DNA of 64,000 nucleotides from Methanomicrobiales archaeon (GCA_022841205.1 JALHCK010000009.1:1-64000), one strand, 5' to 3'. Counted from the stretch's first letter, positions 34,926-44,230 are shown. Numbers and translations: made by a program. Notes: generated by a model not told the origin, from the sequence alone.

Positions 34926-35567
34926 TTACTCTTTTCCAAACACCGCCCAGAGCCCCGTTCCGTCTTCAATCAGGCGAAATGCCGTAATCCCTGCCCTGCT
35001 GAACTCGTCCCTGATCCGGACCGGGTTGTTCCTTTTCATCCGCTCCTCCACCCCCCGTTCCCATTCGGAATACCCGGACTTCATCGCCGCCGCGACCTGC
35101 TCTTTTAGAAGCGGCGTGCCAAATCCGCCCCCAATACAGGCGTAGCCGCCGGGTGAAAGCACTCTCTGGACCTCCCGGAACGCACCGGAAAGGTCGTCCC
35201 AGAAGAACCAGGACCCCCTGCTGGCGACAAGATCCACTGTCCCGTCATCAAACGGAAGTTCATGTACATCGCCAAGGACCGGGACGACTCTCCTCACCAG
35301 GCCGTTACTGCGGATATGCCCGGATGCCAACCGGAGCATTGCCGGTGACGTGTCAAGCGCATATACCCTCAGCCGGGACTGCAGAGCAATCGAGATGGCC
35401 AGGAGTGCCGGGCCGCACCCCGCATCGACCGCATTCCCCTCCCGGATACCCGTCCATTCCAGCACCTGCCCGGCAATCACAGGGTAAACCGGGGCAAACA
35501 CGGTGGTCGCAATCTCGTTGAATTCCCGGGCACGTTTCTCTTCCCGGCAGCACTCTTCCTCCGGCAT
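34926..35567 (-). CDS. SAM-dependent methyltransferase (class I)
   Basis: About 213 residues from ATG 35567, preceded by GGGTGGGTG. Motif I is NAVDAGCGPALLAI, motif II ends in ALDTSPAMLRLA, and LPFDDGTVDLVASRG and VQRVLSPGGYACIGG follow as in UbiE/Methyltransf_11 enzymes. The N-terminus (EECCREEKRAREFNEIAT) is a helical lid. The substrate is not identifiable. A longer frame from 35642 exists, but its extra N-terminus has no support. Confidence 0.87.
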   Translation of the reverse strand: MPEEECCREEKRAREFNEIATTVFAPVYPVIAGQVLEWTGIREGNAVDAGCGPALLAISIALQSRLRVYALDTSPAMLRLASGHIRSNGLVRRVVPVLGDVHELPFDDGTVDLVASRGSWFFWDDLSGAFREVQRVLSPGGYACIGGGFGTPLLKEQVAAAMKSGYSEWERGVEERMKRNNPVRIRDEFSRAGITAFRLIEDGTGLWAVFGKE

Positions 35568-35692
35568 TCGGTTACACCCACCCTGGCTGGTGTTTTCCCG
35601 CACCGTGATTATATACCTATCCAACATCGACCCGGTCACCACAAACCTTTAACTTCCTTCCCACGAAGCATCATGCCACAGGAGGATGATTC

Positions 35693-36112
35693 ATGCCGTC
35701 AAAACTCATGGAGTATTTCAACAGGTCGCCGAGGATTGGAACACTCAGCACCGCTGATGGAGCCGGAAACGTCGATTCAGCTGTCTTCGGCTCCCCCCAC
35801 ATGACCGATGAGAAGACCGTTGTCATGGGCCTTGGGGAAAACCGTACATTGTCAAACCTCCAGGACAACCCCCATGCGGTGTTCCTGATAATGGAACCGG
35901 GAAAGGAGTTCATGGACTGGAAAGGACTCCGCGTCTACCTGGAGGTAAAAGACCTCGTGACATCCGGTCCGGTGTTTGACACTTTCAAGGCCCAGATGGC
36001 GAAGGTGGCCGGTGAGGCAGCGGCAGCAATGGTCTATGCTGTCGTGAAATTCGAGATCACCGGCGTCCGGCCGCTCATCGACTTTGGACAGGGGTGGGAG
36101 AAGTCAATTTAG
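35693..36112 (+). CDS. FMN-binding split-barrel (pyridoxamine 5'-phosphate oxidase-like) protein
   Basis: 139 residues. RIGTLSTADGAGNVDSAVFG and NRTLSNLQDNPHAVFLIMEP are the strand and Arg/Asn block that bind FMN in the PPOX-like superfamily. GGAGG lies 7 nt upstream. Small archaeal members usually act as flavoproteins of unknown substrate, so no reaction is assigned. The 3' end overlaps the convergent AlkD gene by nine bases. Confidence 0.85.
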   Translation: MPSKLMEYFNRSPRIGTLSTADGAGNVDSAVFGSPHMTDEKTVVMGLGENRTLSNLQDNPHAVFLIMEPGKEFMDWKGLRVYLEVKDLVTSGPVFDTFKAQMAKVAGEAAAAMVYAVVKFEITGVRPLIDFGQGWEKSI

Positions 36113-36829
36113 CTCTTTTTTTTCCTTCCGCATCGCCTCCGCTCTCATCTCCTCTGGCATGAGCTCGATTGCGTACCGGAGCATCGTCCGGGGCATCACC
36201 GCCCTGTTCCGGATAACGTATTCAAACACTTCGGAGGTGTGTTTCCGGCTCGCCTCTTTCAGCAGCCACCCGCAACCCTTCTGCACCATATCGTCCGGGT
36301 CGGAAAGCACGAGATCTGCGAGCTCGAAGACCGTTGATAGAAACTTGCCGCGTTTGGCCGGCACGATCAGCGATGCGCAGGACGCCCGGCGCATCCACCG
36401 GTTTTTGGAGCCTGCCCAGCGCTTCAGATCGGCAACGTGCCCCGGGAACTTCGCGATAAAGTCCCCGACTGCATGGTTGCAGAAGGTATCGCAGGCGGCC
36501 CAGTTCGTGATCCAGCGGTCGATCCAGCGCTCGAACACCGCGATATCGCCTTCCTCGAACCTATCCGACATGGCCTGCACCCAGGTAGCGGCGATGAAAG
36601 ATTCCTCCAGGAATCCCGACAAAAAGAGCTCCTCGCAGAAAGAGAAGATCTCTTCCTTGTCACGGGAAGAGACCTCCTTCCAGTGCTGCTTTGCGATCGC
36701 GGTGACCGTCGCGGTCTTCATCCCGTAGCAGGCAACCGGTTCCCTGAAGAACCGCTTCGAGGACTCCCGGATAGCGGGATCCGATCTCTCCTGAAGCTCG
36801 GCACGTATGGCGGCGATGACCGGGTCCAT
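36104..36829 (-). CDS. AlkD-like DNA alkylation repair glycosylase
   Basis: 241 residues of helical HEAT-like repeats. The AlkD signature is present: ITNWAACDTFCNHAVG with the catalytic Asp, and WAGSKNRWMRRASCASLI with the DNA-contacting Trp and Arg. It should excise positively charged alkylated purines without base flipping. Starts at ATG 36829 directly after a T6 tract. Convergent with the flavoprotein gene. Confidence 0.92.
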   Translation of the reverse strand: MDPVIAAIRAELQERSDPAIRESSKRFFREPVACYGMKTATVTAIAKQHWKEVSSRDKEEIFSFCEELFLSGFLEESFIAATWVQAMSDRFEEGDIAVFERWIDRWITNWAACDTFCNHAVGDFIAKFPGHVADLKRWAGSKNRWMRRASCASLIVPAKRGKFLSTVFELADLVLSDPDDMVQKGCGWLLKEASRKHTSEVFEYVIRNRAVMPRTMLRYAIELMPEEMRAEAMRKEKKELN

Positions 36830-36850
36830 AAAAAAGATGTGTGGTTGATT

Positions 36851-36857
36851 AAAAAAA
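36851..36857 (-). terminator. T-run terminator of the dodecin gene
   Basis: T7 on the minus strand, ten bases after the dodecin stop codon and ahead of the AlkD start. No hairpin. Confidence 0.5.
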
Positions 36858-36866
36858 GGGTCCGGA

Positions 36867-37112
36867 TCAGTTTTCCCGCTCCACGATAAAGGTGATTTTC
36901 ACCACAGAGCGGTACTCTACGATCTTGTCGCCTTTCACCTTGGCCGTGCATTCCTTCAGGTATACTCCCCTGATGTTACGGATGGTCTTTGCCGCTTCTT
37001 TCACCGCATTTGATGCGGCATCTGACCAGTCTTTTGGCGAGCTTCCGATCAGTTCGATAACTTTTGCCACGGAGGGCTCCTGTCCTGCTGTCATTTCCTT
37101 TTCACCAGACAT
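36867..37112 (-). CDS. Dodecin, flavin storage/buffering protein
   Basis: 81 residues. VAKVIELIGSSPKDWSDAAS, NAVKEAAKTIRNIRGVYLKE and the final strand match dodecins, small dodecamers that bind flavin dimers between conserved Trp residues (Trp present in KDWSDA). The core starts about 15 residues in; ATG 37112 has GGAAGGTGTG upstream, and ATG 37094 is an alternative. Stands alone with its own T-run terminator. Confidence 0.93.
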   Translation of the reverse strand: MSGEKEMTAGQEPSVAKVIELIGSSPKDWSDAASNAVKEAAKTIRNIRGVYLKECTAKVKGDKIVEYRSVVKITFIVEREN

Positions 37113-37300
37113 TCTTTACAGCACACCTTCCCCATGAAGGTTTCTCCTGAAAAGCCCGTGGAAGTACTCCTGCAACCCTGCCATGCGGCCTCCAGAGTAC
37201 CGCAGGATTCTGCCAGGTCTGTTCTCACACACCCATGGTTAGTTACGAAAAATATCGCAGTTTAGGAATCGTTTATCACGCTTTACAGAGATGGTCTGGT

Positions 37301-38188
37301 ATGAATCGCCGCATCGTCATCATCAGCGGTCTCATCATCCTGACCCTGCTCTGTGCCGGGTGCCTCACCGCTCACCAGGACGGGGGAAGTCCCCTTGTGA
37401 TGGAGAAGTCCGCAAACCGTCCCCAGTCAGTGTACAGCTTCTCATCCGGGGGGTCCCCGGATAGTGCCCAGGATTTTCCCGCAGACCAGAAAATTATTAA
37501 AAATTCCCAGATCAGGCTCGAGGTGCGCAATGTCACCACGACCCTTGACCCGGTCAGGGCGATTGCCGCTGCCCATGGCGGATACATCGGTTCTTTATCG
37601 GCGAGCACCCAGTACGGGGATCGCCTTTATGCCACGGTCATGATGAGGGTCCCCGCCAGGGAATTCGAACCGGCTATTACCGAGATAAAGGCGCTTGGCA
37701 CCCTGAAATCCGAATCACTTTCCGCCGATGATGTCACAGAGGAGTACGTGGACCTGCAGGCGAGGCGATCGGCATTCGCGAGCCAGCTTGCCCAGTATAA
37801 CCGTATCATGGAGAAGGCCGGAAATGTCTCCGAGATCCTCGAAGTCCAGGTCCAGATCGAGCGGGTGCAGGTCGAGCTTGACCGGATTGACGGCCGCCTC
37901 AAGTACCTCGACAACCGCGTGGACTATGCCACCATCACCGTCACGCTCGAGGAACCCGAACCGGTCGGTGGAAGGGAGGGCTTCTCCTTCATCTCGGTTA
38001 TAAACGAAGGTATCTCGGGATTCCTTGCCGTTACCGCGGGGCTGGTCATCATCCTCATCTCGGTCATCCCGCTGGTCATTGTCGCGGTCGTCATCTACCT
38101 TATCTACCGCTGGTGGAAAGGAAGAAAGAAGAAACCGGAAAACCCGGTCATGGAGCAGAAATCCGGGGAGGATGAGCCAAAACAGTGA
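37301..38188 (+). CDS. DUF4349 lipoprotein with C-terminal membrane helix
   Basis: 295 residues from ATG 37301, which places the lipobox (LLCAGC) correctly. The longer frame from 37235 would bury it. TTTATC about 28 nt upstream is a plausible TATA box. The DUF4349 core is clear: KNSQIRLEVRNVTTTLDPV, GGYIGSLSAS, MMRVPAREFEPAITEIKALG, SADDVTEEYVDLQARRSAF, then a coiled coil (EILEVQVQIERVQVELDRID) and one long membrane helix before a Lys-rich cytosolic tail. Expected location: surface-facing, anchored at both ends. Function unknown for the family. Confidence 0.88.
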   Translation: MNRRIVIISGLIILTLLCAGCLTAHQDGGSPLVMEKSANRPQSVYSFSSGGSPDSAQDFPADQKIIKNSQIRLEVRNVTTTLDPVRAIAAAHGGYIGSLSASTQYGDRLYATVMMRVPAREFEPAITEIKALGTLKSESLSADDVTEEYVDLQARRSAFASQLAQYNRIMEKAGNVSEILEVQVQIERVQVELDRIDGRLKYLDNRVDYATITVTLEEPEPVGGREGFSFISVINEGISGFLAVTAGLVIILISVIPLVIVAVVIYLIYRWWKGRKKKPENPVMEQKSGEDEPKQ

Positions 38189-38385
38189 TCCTCTGAATTT
38201 CACGGGCGGTTGCGTGCTTCCCGATAAAATGAAGTGACCCCATGGCATCTCAAGGCCATCTCAAATAATATTTTCCGGCCACATTCTTTACTGATGAAAA
38301 CCGCGGATGTGGTTTTCATGCCACTGGCTTTTCCCCGGCCAGTAAACCCATTGGTTTTCCGGAGACCCGTAACCCGCCCGGGTCT

Positions 38386-38811
38386 TCAGTGGAGTCCTTC
38401 CTGGACCCGCTTCACCGCCACGATCCCCGGTATCGCCCACCCCCCGAGCAGCTCCACGATTGCCTGGACATAGGGTTCCTGCCGGGTCATGCTGGGCGAT
38501 GAGCGGGGGTCTTTGCGCTTCCCTTTACGCCCCATTCCCGCATGTCCGGTGGCGACGAAGTGCAGGAAGTCTTCTTTGGGCAGGTTCCAGGTACAGCCGA
38601 CCCGTAACCGGACGAAGAGAGGATTCTTCGGGTGAGGAGCGATCGTGGCACGGGTGCCGGGGAGGGGGACCGGCTCTCCGGAATTCGATCCCGCAAGCCC
38701 GACCACCTCCTGCCATAGTGCTTTGCAGGCTGCCTCCGGACAGGAGCGGCAGAAGTGGTTGGACGGCGGGAGGCCATCGCCACGATACATCCGGCAGAAG
38801 CAAAGGTCCAT
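38386..38811 (-). CDS. Cys-rich hypothetical protein, possible metal-binding
   Basis: About 141 residues. MDLCFCRMYRGDGLPPSNHF is followed by CRSCPEAACKALWQ, so six Cys lie in the first 33 residues, spaced as paired knuckles that could bind Zn or an Fe-S cluster. The second half (NPLFVRLRVGCTWNLPKED, then a helix YVQAIVELLGGWAIPGIVAV) reads like real protein, unlike the other frames here, which are Arg/Ser/Pro-rich. The start is uncertain: ATG 38811 lacks a clear ribosome site, and the frame is open to 38958. It resembles the cysteine-rich small domain family only loosely. Confidence 0.5.
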   Translation of the reverse strand: MDLCFCRMYRGDGLPPSNHFCRSCPEAACKALWQEVVGLAGSNSGEPVPLPGTRATIAPHPKNPLFVRLRVGCTWNLPKEDFLHFVATGHAGMGRKGKRKDPRSSPSMTRQEPYVQAIVELLGGWAIPGIVAVKRVQEGLH

Positions 38812-38986
38812 GGCGTGAACTGAGGTCCCGGCAGCAAAAACTGTTCCGGGCCGCTTTTCCGTGCTTACAGTGGATAGCCGTGATCCGGGGCTCTTGCCTG
38901 AAAAGTGTTTCCACCACCGTGATCGGGCCCCACGGGAAAAAGAAGTCCGGGGAGCCATATGCTCCCCCCTGAGAGATCAGACCACT

Positions 38987-39517
38987 TCAGGCAGGATGAG
39001 CATGAATTTCGCCCGGGAGGATCCGCTCGATCAGGAACGACGGTACCTGCCCGGAGGTCTGGATGATGAGGTAGAACTCCGCATAATTATCGGATCGACC
39101 CAGGTAGGTTGCATCGATCTTGTAGTTCGTGGATAGCAGTTTTATTCCAAGCACCCTGAACGCTGCTCTGCGTTCGGAAATGGTTTTGGTCTGGCCGATC
39201 ACGAACTGTTCACTGGTATCACCAATCTTCATGATCAGGTCGTCTCCTGCAGTAAGTACCAGTATCGGCGTTCCTGCAATCTTTACCGGCTGGCCATCCG
39301 GGATCCTGACCTCATAGGTCGTGGTATAGGGATAATGTGAACCGGGTTCGGCCGGCAGCATCGGGTCTACCGATAGAGAAAGGAAGGCAGCGATGATGAT
39401 TATCACGATGACTGCCACGATCGCAATGCCGATGGTGGAACGTGAGATGCGTTTCTTACTGGTCTTGGGAGACTCTGCAGTCACCTCGCTTCCGGGGCTT
39501 TGATCTGGTTCGGTCAT
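38987..39517 (-). CDS. Membrane-anchored hypothetical protein
   Basis: 176 residues: a hydrophilic N-terminus, one helix (IGIAIVAVIVIIIIAAFLSL) and a mostly beta extracytoplasmic domain (YEVRIPDGQPVKIAGTPILV, GDTSEQFVIGQTKTISERRA). No family recognised. Divergent from the alpha-glucan operon; the 180 bases between them hold both promoters. Confidence 0.7.
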   Translation of the reverse strand: MTEPDQSPGSEVTAESPKTSKKRISRSTIGIAIVAVIVIIIIAAFLSLSVDPMLPAEPGSHYPYTTTYEVRIPDGQPVKIAGTPILVLTAGDDLIMKIGDTSEQFVIGQTKTISERRAAFRVLGIKLLSTNYKIDATYLGRSDNYAEFYLIIQTSGQVPSFLIERILPGEIHAHPA

Positions 39518-39663
39518 ACTCGTTCATCAGAGAGAACCGTATTAACAGGGATAAACCTTGCGAAGACTGGAAGGACGTGACCGTCTCCGATGAAATTCCC
39601 CGTCTCGACCGGAACTACTCTGCACACATATATGGCGGGCCTCTTCCATTACCTGATACCCTC

Positions 39664-39675
39664 AGAATATATACT
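39664..39675 (+). promoter_or_regulatory. TATA box of the alpha-glucan operon
   Basis: AGAATATATACT, centred about 31 bases before ATG 39700. The predicted transcription start (about 25 nt downstream) falls a few bases before that ATG, which favours 39700 as start and a nearly leaderless operon mRNA. Confidence 0.5.
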
Positions 39676-39699
39676 CCGGGTTTGTATTCATCACATGCG

Positions 39700-41148
39700 A
39701 TGAATGAACCGGGTTGCCGCAGGCTCTGCATGGAACTGAGTATCCACTACCCGTACTTCGTCGGGACCATGGGGAACGTTCCTGCAAACAGTGGTTCCAC
39801 CTTCTCCCGAACGCAAAAGGAAGATTTTAGGAAGTACCTGTCTGGCGCAGTCTTCCCTGCCATGGACTGCATGTCCACGTGGCTCGATTCCGGTAAATCC
39901 ATTGCTCTCAGCCTATCAGGGGTTGCGATCGAGCAACTTGCCGCTGAGGAAACCGACAGCGCCACCTGCCTGCTCGATTTACTGAAACACCAGTCTGTTG
40001 AGAGCATCGGGCAGACGTACTACCGGAGCGTTGCCGGGCTGTTTTCAGATGCCGGTGAATTTACCCACCAGGTCGGCCGTCACGCAGATCTGGTCGAAGA
40101 CCTGTCTGGCAGGCGACCCCGGGTTTTCGAGATAACGGAATTCGTGTTCAATTCCGCTCTTATCGATCCGATCCGGACTCTCGGTTTCCAGGCCCTCTAC
40201 TCCGAGGGGTCAGAACACCTGCTTCCAACAATGAACCCGAATTATGTCTATTCCTGCCAGGATCTCCCCGTCCTGTTAAGGAACTGCAGACTCTCCGATG
40301 ACATCGCCCACCGTTTTCACGATTACACCTGGGACCGCTTCCCGCTGACCGCAGGAACGTTTGCCCGCTGGATTGCAGAGTCCCCTGGTGACTGTGTCCA
40401 TATCCGTCTCGATGCCGATTTATTCGCGGTAACCGGGGATACTGCCCAATCCTTTAAGAAGTTCATCTGCGACCTGCCAGATGCCCTGCATTCCTGCGGA
40501 GTCGCGACTGCTCTCCCGTCATCGGTTATCGGGAACTCTCCGCGGGGAGAACTGCGCCTCGAGGAACTCGGCATGTGCTCCCCGGACACTGTCAGTGCAC
40601 TGACCGGGATCCATAATATGCACCAGCAGTCGGCATTCTGGTGCCTCGAGGATGCCCGTGACCTGGTAACCGATCGGGAGACATGGCGACGGCTCCAGAG
40701 TACCGATCACTTTTCCCGCATGGCGATCTCTTCAGGACCCTGCGGGAGGGTCCTTGTACGATCCACCAGCCAGGAGGCCTACGACTATTTCTCTGCCTAC
40801 ATGCAGACGCTTGCCCGGTGTGAAGAGACATGCCGGGAGAAGCTCCGATCCCAGCCTGCCGCCCGGGCCCTCCAGTGCCTGCCCCCCGAAACAGCCTTCC
40901 ATTTTCATTCCGGATACCGGTTTACCGGGTATTCGGCACACAGCCTGCACGAGTTCTCCCGGATCCTTGAATTCATACCTGACGAGGTATTCAGGTTTCA
41001 CCATGAACGGATGGATTTCCCGCGCTGGATTTCCGAGGTGCTTGGAGATACAACGCTTGCCGAAAACATTGACCGGTGCACAGAGTCCGACCAGGCGGCA
41101 CAACGGGTCCGGGAGCGGGTCCGGGAATTATGGCAACTCTTAAGATAG
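39700..41148 (+). CDS. Divergent GH57-family protein heading the alpha-glucan operon
   Basis: 482 residues from ATG 39700, chosen from the TATA position. ATG 39730 starts closer to the domain, and the frame is open upstream to 39442. GH57 landmarks are recognisable but altered: MELSIHYPY where HQP is usual, SIALSLSGVAIEQ, VFEITEFVFNSALIDPIRTLGFQALYSEG (nucleophile Glu kept in ITEF), and IRLDADLF in place of the usual DYETFG acid/base block. In this subfamily GH57 enzymes act as alpha-amylases or glucanotransferases. The changed His-Gln-Pro and acid/base blocks make weak or altered activity likely. Overlaps the synthase gene by 19 bases. Confidence 0.72.
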   Translation: MNEPGCRRLCMELSIHYPYFVGTMGNVPANSGSTFSRTQKEDFRKYLSGAVFPAMDCMSTWLDSGKSIALSLSGVAIEQLAAEETDSATCLLDLLKHQSVESIGQTYYRSVAGLFSDAGEFTHQVGRHADLVEDLSGRRPRVFEITEFVFNSALIDPIRTLGFQALYSEGSEHLLPTMNPNYVYSCQDLPVLLRNCRLSDDIAHRFHDYTWDRFPLTAGTFARWIAESPGDCVHIRLDADLFAVTGDTAQSFKKFICDLPDALHSCGVATALPSSVIGNSPRGELRLEELGMCSPDTVSALTGIHNMHQQSAFWCLEDARDLVTDRETWRRLQSTDHFSRMAISSGPCGRVLVRSTSQEAYDYFSAYMQTLARCEETCREKLRSQPAARALQCLPPETAFHFHSGYRFTGYSAHSLHEFSRILEFIPDEVFRFHHERMDFPRWISEVLGDTTLAENIDRCTESDQAAQRVRERVRELWQLLR

Positions 41149-42272
41149 CCCAGTTCTGCTGGGAGTCCCTGCATTCCGTCCGTGAAGGGGGACTCTCCCC
41201 GGCCGCCACACACCTTGCAGAAGTTCTCGGAACGAAACATGAAGTGCACTTCTTTACCAGGGGAGACGGGCCGGACCGGAATATCGGGAACGTGATTTAC
41301 CATTTCTGCCAGCCTGAAGGGGACACCATCATTGAATACTGCATGGATCTGAGCAGGAAGCTCCTCACGAAGTTCCGTGAATCGGATACCCCTCCGTTTG
41401 ATATCATCCACTTTCACGACTGGCACTGTAGCGATGCCCTCGAAGAGCTCAGGAGCCGGAAAACGGTGATGAGTTACCACTCCACTGAATATGGGAGGAA
41501 TGGGAACAATTTTGGAGAATGGCCGGAATTCCAGGCAATCTCTGCAAAAGAGTGGAGGTGTGGTCACCTGGCCCGGCACGTGGTCACGGTCTCGAGGCAT
41601 ACCGAGACCGAGATCATGTGGCTCTACGGTATTCCGGAACATAAGATAACCGTGGTTCCAAACGGCATCTATCCTGAACATTATTACCTTCCACTCGACC
41701 CGGGCTCGGTAAAAAAAAGGTATGGTATACACCCGCTTGCCCCGCTGGTGCTCTTCATCGGGCGCCTTGTATACCAGAAAGGCCCGGACCTCCTGGTCGA
41801 CGCTGTCCCCCAGGTGATTAAACGCCGCTGGGACGTCCAGTTCATCATTGCCGGTAAGGGAGACATGAAACAGGAACTCGAGAGACGCTGCCGGACTCTC
41901 CCTGTCCGGTTCACCGGCTACATCCCCGATGAGGAATACCTTCAGCTCCTTAACGCCTGCGATCTCGTGGTCATTCCCAGCCGCAATGAGCCGTTCGGGC
42001 TGGTGCTTACCGAGGCATGGAGCGCCGAGAAATGTGCTGTTGCAACCGATGTCGGGGGCCTTTCGGAGAACATCGATGATTTTGTCGATGGCATCAAGGT
42101 CCCGGTAAGGTCCGATTCGCTTGCCTGGGCGATCAGCTACATTATCGAAGACCCGGTCAGGATCCGGGCTATGGGCGTTGCAGGGAAACGGAAAGTCCTT
42201 TCCCGGTTCAACTGGGCCAGGATCGGCAGGATGATGGATATGGTCTACACAAGGGTTATCGATGGCAGATGA
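41130..42272 (+). CDS. glgA: Glycogen synthase-like glycosyltransferase (GT4/GT5)
   Basis: 380 residues from ATG 41130; a longer frame from 41076 would extend into unsupported Gly/Pro sequence. It adds glucose from a nucleotide sugar to an alpha-1,4-glucan. IAQFCWESLHSVREGGLSPA is the donor-domain loop, FDIIHFHDWH precedes the acceptor region, and FIGRLVYQKGPDLLVDAV, PSRNEPFGLVLTEAWSAEK (EX7E motif) and ATDVGGLSE form the nucleotide-sugar site. Length matches archaeal GT4-type synthases, shorter than bacterial GlgA. Overlaps its neighbours on both sides, so it is an operon member. Confidence 0.9.
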   Translation: MATLKIAQFCWESLHSVREGGLSPAATHLAEVLGTKHEVHFFTRGDGPDRNIGNVIYHFCQPEGDTIIEYCMDLSRKLLTKFRESDTPPFDIIHFHDWHCSDALEELRSRKTVMSYHSTEYGRNGNNFGEWPEFQAISAKEWRCGHLARHVVTVSRHTETEIMWLYGIPEHKITVVPNGIYPEHYYLPLDPGSVKKRYGIHPLAPLVLFIGRLVYQKGPDLLVDAVPQVIKRRWDVQFIIAGKGDMKQELERRCRTLPVRFTGYIPDEEYLQLLNACDLVVIPSRNEPFGLVLTEAWSAEKCAVATDVGGLSENIDDFVDGIKVPVRSDSLAWAISYIIEDPVRIRAMGVAGKRKVLSRFNWARIGRMMDMVYTRVIDGR

Positions 42273-44229
42273 CAAATCCCGGGACATCATGAACGTGGAT
42301 GTGGCAATTCCCGCAAAGGATGATGACTCCCCATTCCTTTCCGACTTTGACATCTATCTCTTCAGGCAGGGGAAACATTACCGTCTCTACCGGAAGATGG
42401 GAAGCCATCCTGTCACGATAAACGGGGAACACGGGTCATGGTTTTGTGTATGGAGCCCCAATGCCCGGGAGGTCAGTGTTATCGGAGATTTCAACGGATG
42501 GGACCCCTCCCATGACATGCTGCAGGTACGTTATGATGAGTCCGGCATCTGGGAAGGCTTTATCTCCGGGGCACACGAGGGGATGCGGTACAAGTACCAC
42601 ATTGTATCCCACCATAACGGGCATACGGCAGACAGGGGTGACCCGTTTGCCTTTTCCTGGGAAGTGCCACCGGCAACGGCGTCCATCATCGCCCGGCCGC
42701 GTTTCGGGTGGCGGGACGGAGCCTGGGTGGCACGGCGGAGAGATGCGGGGAGCCTCGATGCCCCCCTCTCGATCTACGAAATGCACCTCGGGTCGTGGCG
42801 GAAAGTCCCGGACGGGGGAGGAAGAAGCCCCACCTACCGGGAACTGGCCCCCATGCTTTCCGGGTACCTTTCAGAGATGGGCTTTTCCCACGTTGAGTTC
42901 CTCCCGGTAATGGAGCACCCGTACTACGGTTCATGGGGCTACCAGACCACCGGGTACTTCGCCCCGACCAGCAGGTATGGCAGTCCTGCTGACTTCATGT
43001 ACCTTATCGACCACCTCCACCGCCATGGGATCGGGGTCATCCTCGACTGGGTCCCTTCCCACTTCCCGTCAGACCAGCACGGCCTTGGATTTTTTGACGG
43101 GACCTGCCTCTACGAGCATGCTTCAGCAGAGCGGGGGTTCCATCCGGAATGGAAGAGCCTGATCTTCAACTATGGGCGGTACGAAGTGCAATCGTTCCTG
43201 ATCAGCAGTGCCCTTTTCTGGCTGGATATGTACCACGCCGACGGCCTGCGGGTGGACGGTGTCGCCTCCATGCTCTACCTCGATTACGCCCGGAAGGATG
43301 GGGAATGGACCCCCAACAGGTATGGAGGAAAAGAGAACCTTGAGGCTCTCTCCTTTCTCAGGAACCTCAATGAAGCTGTGTATGGCCACTACCCGGATGT
43401 CCAGACCATCGCCGAGGAATCGACGGCCTGGCCCATGGTCACGAGCCCCGTCTACTCGGGAGGAATTGGGTTTGGGCTTAAATGGAACATGGGGTGGATG
43501 CATGACACTCTCCAGTTCTTCTCCAGGGATTCCGTGCACAGGTCGTACCATATCCCTGAACTGACCTTCTCACTCTGTTATGCCTACTCTGAGAATTTCG
43601 TGCTCTGCCTGTCCCACGATGAAGTGGTCCATGGAAAAGGCTCGCTTTATAACAGGATGCCGGGAGACGACTGGCAGAAACTGGCCAACCTGAGGCTGCT
43701 TTTTGGATACATGTTTGTCCATCCGGGAAAGAAACTTATCTTCATGGGTGACGAACTGGGGCAGTGGTCAGAATGGGACCATGAGTCTTCTCTCCCGTGG
43801 CACCTCCTCGATATACCATCGCACAGGGGGATCCGGTCCTGGATCAGGGACTTAAACAGGGTATACCGGGAAGAAGCCGCACTCCACGCATCCGATTTCG
43901 ATCCTGGAGGCTTCGAATGGATCGACTACGGGGACTCCCACAACGTTGCGTTCAGTTTTATCCGGCGCCACCCGGAATCCGGCAACAAGCTGCTTGCGAT
44001 CTGCAACTTCACACCTGTCCCGCGAAAGGATTACCGGATCGGCCTCCCGGCTCCGGGAGTATGGACAGAAGTCCTCAACAGCGACTCTGAGCACTACTGC
44101 GGGTCAGGGATGGGCAACTTTGGATCGGTCGCCACGGTCCCGGTCCCGTTCCACGGCCGCCCCTTCTCCGCGGAATTTACCCTCCCCCCGCTGGCCTTCC
44201 TGCTCTTCAAACACCAGGAGGATGAATGA
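42262..44229 (+). CDS. glgB: 1,4-alpha-glucan branching enzyme (GH13)
   Basis: 655 residues: an N-terminal CBM48 (WFCVWSPNAREVSVIGDFNG) and a GH13 barrel with DWVPSHFPSDQHGL, GLRVDGVASMLYLDY (nucleophile Asp), TIAEESTAWP (acid/base Glu) and CLSHDEVVHGKGS (third Asp). These are the branching-enzyme versions of the four GH13 regions. It makes alpha-1,6 branches in the glycogen produced by the gene upstream. Starts 11 bases inside the end of glgA, and AGGAGG at its own 3' end serves the next gene. Confidence 0.96.
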   Translation: MADDKSRDIMNVDVAIPAKDDDSPFLSDFDIYLFRQGKHYRLYRKMGSHPVTINGEHGSWFCVWSPNAREVSVIGDFNGWDPSHDMLQVRYDESGIWEGFISGAHEGMRYKYHIVSHHNGHTADRGDPFAFSWEVPPATASIIARPRFGWRDGAWVARRRDAGSLDAPLSIYEMHLGSWRKVPDGGGRSPTYRELAPMLSGYLSEMGFSHVEFLPVMEHPYYGSWGYQTTGYFAPTSRYGSPADFMYLIDHLHRHGIGVILDWVPSHFPSDQHGLGFFDGTCLYEHASAERGFHPEWKSLIFNYGRYEVQSFLISSALFWLDMYHADGLRVDGVASMLYLDYARKDGEWTPNRYGGKENLEALSFLRNLNEAVYGHYPDVQTIAEESTAWPMVTSPVYSGGIGFGLKWNMGWMHDTLQFFSRDSVHRSYHIPELTFSLCYAYSENFVLCLSHDEVVHGKGSLYNRMPGDDWQKLANLRLLFGYMFVHPGKKLIFMGDELGQWSEWDHESSLPWHLLDIPSHRGIRSWIRDLNRVYREEAALHASDFDPGGFEWIDYGDSHNVAFSFIRRHPESGNKLLAICNFTPVPRKDYRIGLPAPGVWTEVLNSDSEHYCGSGMGNFGSVATVPVPFHGRPFSAEFTLPPLAFLLFKHQEDE

Positions 44230-44230
44230 T

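Noticed and set aside
39442..39699. N-terminal extension of the divergent GH57 protein
   Set aside because: It overlaps the divergent gene at 38987-39517 and lies upstream of the likely TATA box; GH57 proteins start close to the His motif.
40998..42353. 451-codon open frame on the minus strand opposite the glycogen synthase gene
   Set aside because: It is the antisense shadow of a clearly coding plus-strand gene with intact GT4 motifs, has no family content of its own, and high-GC third positions explain the open frame.
43946..44230. 95-residue N-terminal extension of the DUF3536 GH57 protein
   Set aside because: Ser/Arg/Pro-rich shadow of the glgB 3' end; ATG 44231 has an ideal AGGAGG spacing.
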